Shown here: piece after piece, positions 1 to 4,970 of the stretch
Position numbering within the stretch: the stretch's first letter is position 1
How the letters are laid out: the number at the start of each line of letters is the position of its first letter
Assembly (NCBI GenBank): GCA_020056205.1
Contig: JAGVIF010000564.1
Coordinates: 1 to 5,007 of the forward strand
Direction: 5' to 3'
Length of the DNA stretch: 5,007 bases
From: Lentisphaeria bacterium
GTDB taxonomy: Bacteria; Verrucomicrobiota; Lentisphaeria; Victivallales; GWF2-50-93
Translations under genes and position numbers: made by a program
The notes under the pieces: generated by a model
The model's database searches: none
Seen by the model: only the letters and a program-made list of their open reading frames with translations
Told to the model about the DNA's origin: nothing

Positions 1-17
1 ACGAATCCGGACATGAA

Positions 18-698
18 ATGGTAAAAAGGAAAGAACAAAAAAACAAAATTTTAAAAAAGGCGGTAATTCTGCTCAGCGGCGGCATTGATTCGGCCGCATG
101 CCTGGCCTCCGCAGTCTCGCGGGGCTACGAATGTTACTGCTTGAGTTTTGACTACAGACAGAGGCATAGCTATGAACTCAAATGCGCCAGGAAGATAGCG
201 CGCAGGTTCAAGGCGAAGGGGCATATTGTAATCAAAATAGACCTCCGTAAGTGGGGCGGGTCTGCGCTCACATCCGATAAAATAAAGGTTCCGGATGCGG
301 GGACGCAGTCTGGAATTCCGGCGACATATGTTCCGGCGAGAAATCTTATATTTCTATCGCTTGCAGGAGCTTACGCCGAGTCTCTCGGAGCGCGCGAAAT
401 ATTTATAGGAGTTAATTCGTTGGACTACTCCGGCTATCCCGATTGCCGCCCCGAATTCATCAAATCATTTCAGAAAACTCTCAATATCGGATGCAAATCA
501 GGCGTTGAGGGGAAAACAATCAAAATACAGGCGCCTCTCCAAAAACTCAGTAAATCGGAAATAATAAAACTTGCCGTTTCGCTCGGACTTGATATCTCAA
601 TGACAAGCAGTTGCTACAATCCCGAAAAAAATGGAAAACCCTGCGGGAAATGCGACAGTTGCGAAATTCGCGCCGGAGGAGAAGTTTCACTACTATGA
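18..698 (+). CDS. queC: 7-cyano-7-deazaguanine (preQ0) synthase QueC
   Basis: QueC is a cytoplasmic ATP-dependent enzyme that converts 7-carboxy-7-deazaguanine and ammonia to preQ0, the precursor of tRNA queuosine and other 7-deazaguanines. Visible in the 226-residue product: the PP-loop SGGIDS at residues 20-25, RQRH at 47-50, TYVPARN at 103-109, the segment VNSLDYSGYPDCRPEF at 132-147, and a four-cysteine zinc site at C199, C209, C212 and C215 (CGKCDSC). All catalytic hallmarks are present. The first ATG giving the full PP-loop domain is at 18; it adds about 12 lysine-rich residues before the usual KKAVILLSGG start, and no strong Shine-Dalgarno is seen. The C-terminus stops only 11 residues after the last zinc cysteine, where many QueC proteins continue with a conserved KGF-x-EAG-x-x-DP-like tail, so it may have lost about 10 residues. 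The TGA stop lies in a repeat shared with 3040-3060. Other que genes, if present, would lie upstream of the window. The gene converges on prfA. Confidence 0.95.
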   Translation: MVKRKEQKNKILKKAVILLSGGIDSAACLASAVSRGYECYCLSFDYRQRHSYELKCARKIARRFKAKGHIVIKIDLRKWGGSALTSDKIKVPDAGTQSGIPATYVPARNLIFLSLAGAYAESLGAREIFIGVNSLDYSGYPDCRPEFIKSFQKTLNIGCKSGVEGKTIKIQAPLQKLSKSEIIKLAVSLGLDISMTSSCYNPEKNGKPCGKCDSCEIRAGGEVSLL

Positions 699-717
699 AC
701 CGCAAAACTTTAGGTTA
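696..717 (+). repeat. Solo copy of the terminal repeat of the 2861-3061 element
   Basis: These 22 bases match 3040-3060 except for one extra T (tgaaccgcaaaac, then tttaggtta against ttaggtta). At 3040-3060 the same sequence forms the right end of an inverted-repeat element. Here there is no matching left end: the sequence that would be the element body is queC coding sequence. The queC stop codon is the first three bases of this copy. It could be a remnant of a decayed or recombined element, or an independent short dispersed repeat. Confidence 0.7.
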
Positions 718-721
718 GTAC

Positions 722-818
722 TATCTCCTTTGAAACTGCCGTTGGAGTTCACAGCTTTAGCGTGTCTCTTTCTTGGCAGTTTCTTATTGATAAAACTGCG
801 AAAATCGCAGTCCTCCGC
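722..818 (-). repeat. Dispersed palindromic repeat, copy A (intergenic)
   Basis: The reverse complement of this segment aligns with 2259-2382 inside the HIT gene. The best blocks are 730-752 against 2352-2374 (21 of 23 bases identical) and 755-765 against 2309-2319 (11 of 11). Copy A lacks about 29 bases that copy B has in the middle. It is rich in inverted repeats: aaactgcc at 733-740 pairs with ggcagttt at 775-782, gcagttt at 776-782 pairs with aaactgc at 793-799, and actgcg at 795-800 pairs with cgcagt at 806-811. It begins directly after the prfA stop codon and fills almost the whole gap between the convergent queC and prfA genes, so it may act as a bidirectional terminator or RNA-stabilising hairpin, although no U-tract follows the stems. 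Confidence 0.8.
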
Positions 819-1907
819 TTACTTGAGATTCAGGTTTTGCAATTTTTCCTCTTTTTCCGCCTCAATAGCCTGGTTTATTATGAGGGAGAGGTTTCCTTCG
901 ATGATTTCGGGGAGATTGAAGACATTGATATTGAATCTGTGGTCGGTAACTCTGTTTTGAGGGAAGTTGTAAGTCCTTATTTTTTCGCTTCTGCCGCCTG
1001 AGCCTATCTGCGACTTTTTCGCGGCGCTCTGTTTTGCGGCCTCCTCGTCTTGTTTCATCTTGAGCAGTTTTGATCGTAATATCCGCAACGCGGTTTCCTT
1101 GTTTCTGTATTGAGATTTTTCCTGCTGTGATGCTACGCTGAGCCCGGTTGGGATATGAGTGGCTCTTACCGCCGAGTCGGTCGTATTGACACTTTGTCCG
1201 CCTGGTCCGGAGGATCTGAATACATCGAATTTAAGTTCAGATGGTTTTATTTGGAGTTCGACTTCTTCGGCTTCAGGCATTACGGCGACGGTTATCGTTG
1301 ATGTGTGTATTCTTCCCGATGTCTCCGTTGCCGGCACTCTCTGCACCCTGTGTACTCCGCTCTCGAATTTCATTCTTGAATACACATTTTCGCCTGAGAT
1401 CGAGAATATCACCTCTTTTATTCCGCCCGTCGAGTTTGAGGTCAAGTCGAGAACTTCAAGCTTCCATTTTTGCGATTCGGCATAACTTCTGTACGCCCTG
1501 AACATTTCGGCGGAAAAAAGTCCGGCTTCATCGCCTCCGGCGGCGGGTCTTATTTCGACGATGATATTTTTTGTGTCGTTAGGGTCCTGCGGCAGGAGGA
1601 GGAGAAGAATTTGTTTGCTCAGGTTTTCTTTCTCTATCTCAGCTTTTTGGCTTTCTTGCCCGGCGAGAGTTTTCATTTCGGGGTCGTTTTCCTCTGCCGC
1701 GAGACGTTTGTTTTCAGACAGCTCTTTAATTATGCGCTCAAGTTTTTCTTTGAGCGACAGTATGGTTTCAATCCGCTGTGATTCTCTGGAGAGGTTTTTA
1801 ATTTCAGCCGGGCGGCTGTAAATGTCGGGAGAAGAAAGCAGCCCGCGTATTTCATCATGGCGCTTTTTGAGCGATTGAATATATGGCGCAAAGTCGTCAG
1901 GTTTCAT
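819..1907 (-). CDS. prfA: Peptide chain release factor 1 (RF1)
   Basis: RF1 recognises UAA and UAG in the ribosomal A site and triggers peptidyl-tRNA hydrolysis. The 362-residue product has the usual length for the family. Residues 1 to about 105 are the charged helical N-terminal domain. EIRPAAGGDEAGLF at about 118-131 begins the conserved core, PAT at 192-194 is the RF1 stop-codon-reading tripeptide (RF2 has SPF), and GGQ at 236-238 in SGPGGQSVN is the catalytic motif that enters the peptidyl transferase centre. The following THIPTG, QYRNK and TYNFPQNRVTDHR blocks are typical. The start MKPDDFAPYI aligns with known RF1 N-termini, although only weak Shine-Dalgarno sequence precedes it. It lies 27 bp downstream of rpmE and is probably co-transcribed with it. 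prmC, which methylates the GGQ glutamine and often follows prfA, is absent here. Confidence 0.97.
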   Translation of the reverse strand: MKPDDFAPYIQSLKKRHDEIRGLLSSPDIYSRPAEIKNLSRESQRIETILSLKEKLERIIKELSENKRLAAEENDPEMKTLAGQESQKAEIEKENLSKQILLLLLPQDPNDTKNIIVEIRPAAGGDEAGLFSAEMFRAYRSYAESQKWKLEVLDLTSNSTGGIKEVIFSISGENVYSRMKFESGVHRVQRVPATETSGRIHTSTITVAVMPEAEEVELQIKPSELKFDVFRSSGPGGQSVNTTDSAVRATHIPTGLSVASQQEKSQYRNKETALRILRSKLLKMKQDEEAAKQSAAKKSQIGSGGRSEKIRTYNFPQNRVTDHRFNINVFNLPEIIEGNLSLIINQAIEAEKEEKLQNLNLK

Positions 1908-1934
1908 TATGACGCGATTTTCTCGAAATCTTCC

Positions 1935-2144
1935 TTATTGTTCTGCGGGCATGTTATATCTTTTGCGGAAACGCTCCACTCTGCCGGCTGTGTCAACAAA
2001 CTTTTGTTTTCCCGTAAAGAAAGGGTGGCACTTGGCGCATATGCCGACTTTGATTTCTTTTTTTGTGGATTTCGTATGCCAAGCCTCGCCGCAGGCGCAC
2101 ACCATTTTTGCGTCCCCGTAGGCCGGGTGTATATCTTTCTTCAT
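1935..2144 (-). CDS. rpmE: 50S ribosomal protein L31, zinc-binding (C+) type
   Basis: This is a small large-subunit protein that helps bridge the two ribosomal subunits. The 69-residue product begins with the family signature MKKDIHP and contains [21 protein letters not shown] at 39-59, which is almost the family consensus. Cysteines C16, C18, C36 and C39 form the zinc site, so this is the zinc-containing paralogue type rather than the zinc-free type made under zinc starvation. The start is fixed by the MKKDIHP motif, with GGGAG at 2156-2160 (minus strand) as a likely ribosome binding site 11 bases upstream. It is the first gene of a likely rpmE-prfA operon, a common bacterial arrangement, and is transcribed divergently from the HIT gene. 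Confidence 0.97.
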   Translation of the reverse strand: MKKDIHPAYGDAKMVCACGEAWHTKSTKKEIKVGICAKCHPFFTGKQKFVDTAGRVERFRKRYNMPAEQ

Positions 2145-2228
2145 TGGTTCTTCTGCTCCCTTTTATTTTTTATCTTTGAAACACTAATATAATATGCTAT
2201 TTTATTTTATCAAAGAGGTTGACGGAAA
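2145..2228. promoter_or_regulatory. Divergent AT-rich promoter region between rpmE and the HIT gene
   Basis: On the minus strand, TTGATA (2213-2208) and TATATT (2191-2186) are separated by 16 bp and would start transcription about 35 bases before rpmE; this is the better promoter. On the plus strand a perfect TATAAT stands at 2188-2193, about 35 bases before the HIT start, but no good -35 box lies at the right distance. The two -10 boxes overlap, so polymerases on the two strands would compete. AAAGAGG at 2212-2218, ending 10 bases before the ATG at 2229, is the likely HIT ribosome binding site. These are sequence matches only. Confidence 0.5.
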
Positions 2229-2864
2229 ATGGTGAAAAAAAAATCGGTTTTGCATTCGGCGGCGGATTACAAATTACGCAGTTCCATCAAAATGAAACTG
2301 CAGGGAAGACACGCTAAAGTCGAAGATACCGAGCCGTGGGGCCTCGGGGCCGTGAATTCCAACGACAGTTTCAAGGGGGAAAAAGCCAGACCGCTATGGG
2401 CTCCGTGGAGAATTGAATATATTCTTTCGCCGAAAAACGGGGAATGTTTTTTGTGCGGCAGGAAAAAAAACGCCAAAAACGGCGCGGATCTGGTTGTTCA
2501 CAGGGGCAAAGAGGTTTTTGTTATGTTGAACATGTTTCCCTATAATTCAGGGCATCTGATGATTGCTCCCTTCGACCATATAGGCGATTTTACGAAATTA
2601 ACAAAGCCTCAGAGGCATGAAATGGCGGATATCGCCGCGCTTTCGGAAGATGTTTTGAGGAGGATAATGAGGCCTGAAGGGTTCAATATCGGGTTTAATA
2701 TCGGCAAGGCCGCAGGCGCCTGCGTTGAGGAACATGTCCACCTGCATGTTGTTCCCCGCTGGACAGGGGACACTAATTTCATGCCTGTGTTAGGCGATGC
2801 GAGGGTAGTGCCTCAGTCATTGGCGGAGACCGCTGAGCTAATCCGCAAAAACTGGAATTGTTAA
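2229..2864 (+). CDS. HIT-family nucleotide hydrolase/phosphorylase (Ap4A-like) with repeat-derived N-terminus
   Basis: Histidine-triad proteins cleave nucleoside phosphoesters such as dinucleoside polyphosphates or adenylylated compounds through a nucleotidylated histidine. The 211-residue product carries the triad HVHLHVV at residues 169-175, followed by PRWTGDTNFMPV at 176-187, which is typical of the Ap4A phosphorylase/hydrolase-like branch. CFLC (C73, C76) with H117 and H169 probably forms the structural zinc site. Relatives usually start at or just before the LWAPWR motif, here residues 55-60. The first 50 residues are therefore an extension, and bases 2259-2382 (about residues 11-51) are a copy of the repeat at 722-818, so the extension is translated repeat DNA. 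No start codon lies between the end of the repeat and LWAPWR, and a ribosome binding site precedes 2229, so the extension is probably translated. The stop codon is the first TAA in the left end of the 2861-3061 element. The exact substrate cannot be told from sequence. Confidence 0.92.
   Translation: MVKKKSVLHSAADYKLRSSIKMKLQGRHAKVEDTEPWGLGAVNSNDSFKGEKARPLWAPWRIEYILSPKNGECFLCGRKKNAKNGADLVVHRGKEVFVMLNMFPYNSGHLMIAPFDHIGDFTKLTKPQRHEMADIAALSEDVLRRIMRPEGFNIGFNIGKAAGACVEEHVHLHVVPRWTGDTNFMPVLGDARVVPQSLAETAELIRKNWNC
2259..2382 (+). repeat. Dispersed palindromic repeat, copy B, in-frame within the HIT gene
   Basis: This is the same family as the reverse complement of 722-818, with 21 of 23 identical bases at 2352-2374 and 11 of 11 at 2309-2319. 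It keeps the inverted arms gaaactg at 2294-2300 and cagtttc at 2366-2372. It has about 29 extra central bases, which hold a small hairpin, ccgag at 2329-2333 with ctcgg at 2343-2347. Part of this central block (2317-2333) recurs at 2907-2923. The repeat is open in the HIT frame and encodes about residues 11-51. The boundaries are approximate because the outer parts are diverged. Confidence 0.8.
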
Positions 2865-3061
2865 CCTACATTTTGCGTTTGAGCAGCGCCGCGCAGGCGC
2901 TCGGTCAAGTCGAAGATTCCGAGACCAACGGTACTCGGGGAGAGACACCGGGTAAATATTCACCGAACCCCGTCTTTTCGGTGAATATTTACGTTCATAC
3001 ATCGTTGATTATCAAGAACTTAGTTTAAATTCGTCCGATTGAACCGCAAAACTTAGGTTAA
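2861..3061. mobile_element. MITE-like inverted-repeat element without coding capacity
   Basis: The two ends are imperfect inverted repeats: 2861-2877 and the reverse complement of 3045-3061 agree at 15 of 17 positions, sharing TTAACCTA, two mismatches, then TTTTGCG. The outer TTAA at both ends could be a target duplication or part of the terminal repeat. Inside are agcgcc/ggcgct (2885-2890 with 2896-2901), ccgag/ctcgg (2919-2923 with 2934-2938) and a perfect 16-bp hairpin at 2952-2992. There is no credible open reading frame, so any mobility would need a transposase elsewhere. It fills exactly the gap between the convergent HIT and transporter genes. The HIT stop TAA (2862-2864) and the transporter stop TAA (3060-3058) both lie in the ends. 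Alternatives are a composite terminator or a REP-like palindromic repeat. Confidence 0.6.
2952..2992. repeat. Perfect 16-bp hairpin, possible bidirectional terminator
   Basis: gtaaatattcaccgaa at 2952-2967 is exactly reverse-complementary to 2977-2992, with the nine-base loop ccccgtctt. It lies between convergent genes, where a bidirectional terminator is expected. Neither side has a run of T after the stem, so it is not a classical intrinsic terminator. The stem is AT-rich outside and GC-rich near the loop. Confidence 0.8.
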
Positions 3062-4407
3062 GGAGAGCTTATCAGAGCCGGAGGCGGGGTTTGAATTGTC
3101 GGAGGCGATTCTTTCACTTTAATGGCGAGCGCAAGAATGATTGTGGCGAAAATATTTCCGAATATCAGGGAGACAGGGCCGATGACATTGCCTTGCGCGC
3201 CGGCGTTAAACGCGAAAAAAGCCGAACTTACAACGGCTCCGAGATAGACCCCCTGTCCGGCTATGACGGCGATTGGCTTTTTAAAGTATGCCGCCCATCC
3301 CTCGACATATGAGCGGATTGCTATGAATACGGGAATAAGAGTCATGTACAGAGCGGATTGGACGATGTATCGAATGCTCTCCGGCGGTATTTTCTGAAGT
3401 TCGCAATAGTACCATCGAGACAGTCCGGGCAGGATGAACAGGAGCGGAATGAGTCCGGCGGCAAGTCCGGTGGCAACAGTGAAAATAAAAAGTTTTGTGT
3501 TTCTCGCATTTGGATGTCCGAAGGTCATGACGGTCGCCTGTATCCTCGTCGCCGCGAACGCGAAAGGATTCATCAGTCCCATGGTCGAGTAATATACCGG
3601 CAACATTATTTCCGGATTGGCGGCCCTTGCCGCGAAGCCTGCTATTATGTATGACGAAAAGGCGACAAGAACCTTTCCGGATGAGAAGCTCATCGTGAAA
3701 AGAGTCATTTCTGAAATGGAGGCTGATTTTCCTTCCTTCTTTCGGATTTCCTCGATATGCGGTTTTGCCAGCCAGTTCATTGCGATGACTTCGAAAACGA
3801 TGGGGATCGTTTGGCATACCACCGCCCAGAAAATTCCAACGAGTCCGGTGTAGCTGAATATTATGGAAAGAAGCAGTGTCAGAATTATTCTTCCGAGCGT
3901 CGCGCTGTAGGCAAGGCCGGTCATTTTTTTATTAAAAAGAACCACCATCGCGGTATTTCGCGCGTTGAAAAGGGCGGGGTAGGGGAGCGATAAGACGAAG
4001 GCCAGAAAAGTGGGATCGAGGAGATCCTGATTAAGCCCCATCAGCGATTGAAATATTATTTTTGAAAAAAAGCCCGTGCAGAAAAGTATATGCAAAAACA
4101 CGATTAAAGCTGTAAATCGGAAATTCAGAATTCTAAATCGTTCAAGCCCCTCTCTGTTGACGCAGAAAACCATGCCGGATGTCAGGAGTCCGGCGCAGAT
4201 GGTCATAAGGAAGAAAAGGACAATGTGGGCCTGTGCCAGAGCGGCCACGTTTAGCGAACCGCTGTCGCCCCTCGCCGCGACTATTGCCACCAACGGATAT
4301 GTGAAGGATTGAGATATGGCTTGGAGCGCAAGCGGGAGATAAAAAGAGAAAAGTCCGGAATAGGAACATGTCTCAATATTTTGGTTTTCGTGTTTTATTT
4401 TTTTCAT
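3058..4407 (-). CDS. MATE/MOP-superfamily 12-TM membrane transporter (ANKH-like features)
   Basis: The 449-residue product is a polytopic inner-membrane protein. By eye about 12 hydrophobic helices are seen, roughly at residues 18-42, 54-83, 97-120, 132-157, 164-188, 190-210, 235-258, 264-290, 302-330, 345-368, 375-402 and 405-430. A charged cytoplasmic linker at about 212-232 divides them into two six-helix halves, the MATE/MOP flippase layout. FYLPLALQAISQSF near the start of helix 1 is MATE-like. The stretch around residues 359-378 (PVFIAIRSYVEGWAAYFKKP) resembles the matching region of ANKH-type transporters as I recall them. The substrate is unknown: a drug or cation antiporter, a lipid-linked sugar flippase and an anion exporter all remain possible. 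The C-terminal tail is proline-rich and ends at a TAA in the right end of the 2861-3061 element. The start at 4407 is preceded by only a weak GGA ribosome binding site. It is divergent from the ferredoxin gene. Confidence 0.7.
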   Translation of the reverse strand: MKKIKHENQNIETCSYSGLFSFYLPLALQAISQSFTYPLVAIVAARGDSGSLNVAALAQAHIVLFFLMTICAGLLTSGMVFCVNREGLERFRILNFRFTALIVFLHILFCTGFFSKIIFQSLMGLNQDLLDPTFLAFVLSLPYPALFNARNTAMVVLFNKKMTGLAYSATLGRIILTLLLSIIFSYTGLVGIFWAVVCQTIPIVFEVIAMNWLAKPHIEEIRKKEGKSASISEMTLFTMSFSSGKVLVAFSSYIIAGFAARAANPEIMLPVYYSTMGLMNPFAFAATRIQATVMTFGHPNARNTKLFIFTVATGLAAGLIPLLFILPGLSRWYYCELQKIPPESIRYIVQSALYMTLIPVFIAIRSYVEGWAAYFKKPIAVIAGQGVYLGAVVSSAFFAFNAGAQGNVIGPVSLIFGNIFATIILALAIKVKESPPTIQTPPPALISSP

Positions 4408-4526
4408 TTTCCGATAAACAAGAATTTTTTTCTTGAATTATAATACGGCAAGGTTTATTTTAAAGGACAATTTTATAAAAGAGCCAATTGCAAAACTCAA
4501 AAAAACAAGAAAAAAAGGAGAAAGTT
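4408..4526. promoter_or_regulatory. Divergent intergenic region between transporter and ferredoxin genes
   Basis: TATAAT occurs on the minus strand at 4442-4437, about 30 bases before the transporter start, and overlapping it on the plus strand at 4439-4444. Neither has a convincing -35 box at 16-18 bp. A weaker plus-strand pair, TTGAAT at 4433-4438 and TATTTT at 4456-4461 with a 17-bp spacer, could serve the ferredoxin. Between the minus -10 box and the transporter ATG is an inverted repeat, caagaa at 4419-4424 with ttcttg at 4430-4435, that could be a leader hairpin or operator. These are weak predictions. Confidence 0.35.
4515..4520 (+). promoter_or_regulatory. Ribosome binding site that fixes the ferredoxin start
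   Basis: AAGGAG ends six bases before the ATG at 4527. The longer reading from an ATG at 4488 would put this site inside the coding region and add 13 lysine- and glutamine-rich residues not seen in small ferredoxins, so the start at 4527 is preferred. Confidence 0.85.
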
Positions 4527-4697
4527 ATGTCTGCAAAAGTTAATCCGGATGTGTGCACCGGATGCGAAGCCTGCGTGGAATCTTGCCCTGTCGAGGCTAT
4601 CAAAATGGCAGGGGAGAAGGCGGAGATCGGAGACGAATGCATTGACTGCGGAGTCTGCGTGAGCGAGTGCCCGGTTGAAGCAATCAAGATGGAATAG
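4527..4697 (+). CDS. 2[4Fe-4S] bacterial-type ferredoxin
   Basis: This is a small cytoplasmic electron carrier with two [4Fe-4S] clusters, used in low-potential redox reactions such as those of pyruvate:ferredoxin oxidoreductase and hydrogenases. The 56-residue product has two complete CxxCxxCxxxCP motifs, C10-C13-C16-C20 and C38-C41-C44-C48, and the usual clostridial-type length. The two halves are internal duplicates: both end in CPVEAIKM. It is acidic, as expected. The start is set by the strong AAGGAG site just upstream. No partner oxidoreductase is adjacent, so it is probably a stand-alone general ferredoxin. It suggests anaerobic metabolism but does not prove it. Confidence 0.96.
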   Translation: MSAKVNPDVCTGCEACVESCPVEAIKMAGEKAEIGDECIDCGVCVSECPVEAIKME

Positions 4698-4802
4698 AAT
4701 GCTAAGTCAATTGGGAAGTTCTAAAGTTCGGAAGTGAAAAAAGTAGAAGGGAAAAAGGGGGAAGGCTAAAGACTGAAGGGAGAAGGAGAAAGTAGAAGAG
4801 TT

Positions 4803-4823
4803 TTCTAAATTCTAAATTCTAAA
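4803..4823 (+). repeat. Three tandem copies of ttctaaa
   Basis: Three exact 7-bp units lie head to tail at 4803-4809, 4810-4816 and 4817-4823, between the purine-rich tract and the 9-bp repeat array. Confidence 0.9.
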
Positions 4824-4832
4824 TTTTCGTGT

Positions 4833-4884
4833 GTCCCTTGCGTCCCTTGTGTCCCTTGTGTCCCTTATGTCTCTGTGTCTCTGC
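4833..4884 (+). repeat. Tandem repeat of about 9 bp, gtcccttgt type
   Basis: Units are gtcccttgc (4833-4841), gtcccttgt (4842-4850 and 4851-4859), gtcccttat (4860-4868), then shortened units gtctctgt (4869-4876) and gtctctgc (4877-4884). The end of the array, 4877-4892, recurs at 4971-4986 with one mismatch. No coding function is seen. Confidence 0.9.
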
Positions 4885-4925
4885 GATGAAGAATTTTGAA
4901 ATCGGCAATCTGAAATAAAGAAATA

Positions 4926-4970
4926 AAACTCTGCGGGCGGAGTTTATCCCGATCCTCAAAGCGTCGGGAT
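4926..4970. repeat. Two adjacent small hairpins
   Basis: aaactc at 4926-4931 pairs with gagttt at 4940-4945. Directly next to it, atcccga at 4946-4952 pairs with tcgggat at 4964-4970. The two stems abut without a gap. They are followed by a repeat of the phrase that also ends the 9-bp array, so the segment looks like part of a composite dispersed repeat. Confidence 0.65.

Noticed and set aside
795..811. Intrinsic terminator for queC or prfA at the actgcg/cgcagt stem
   Set aside because: The stem is only 6 bp and neither side has a T-run, so I treat it as part of the repeat and do not call it a terminator.
631..960. Plus-strand open frame crossing the queC end and the queC-prfA gap
   Set aside because: It begins inside queC, runs through repeat copy A and then antisense to prfA. 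It has no ribosome binding site and no recognisable domain.
1159..1821. Several open frames antisense to prfA
   Set aside because: They are shadows of the prfA coding sequence, which is unambiguous from its GGQ and PAT motifs.
2267..2476. Minus-strand open frame over the HIT N-terminus, resembling the translation of copy A
   Set aside because: The similarity comes from the shared DNA repeat read on that strand, and there is no start signal or family match. The HIT frame is the real gene.
2862..2992. Integron attC site or tRNA-like fold suggested by the several hairpins
   Set aside because: No attC core sites (RYYYAAC/GTTRRRY arranged around a simple hairpin) with an integrase, and no tRNA cloverleaf or T-loop signature, could be recognised.
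3281..3817. 178-residue minus-strand open frame within the transporter gene
   Set aside because: It is rich in His, Arg and Ser without domain character and lies in another frame of a clear membrane protein gene, so it is a shadow.
4488..4526. N-terminal extension of the ferredoxin from an earlier ATG
   Set aside because: The strong AAGGAG site at 4515-4520 is correctly spaced for the ATG at 4527, and the 56-residue form matches the family length.
4833..4884. CRISPR-like array
   Set aside because: Units are about 9 bp and directly abutting, without spacers, so this is a simple tandem repeat.
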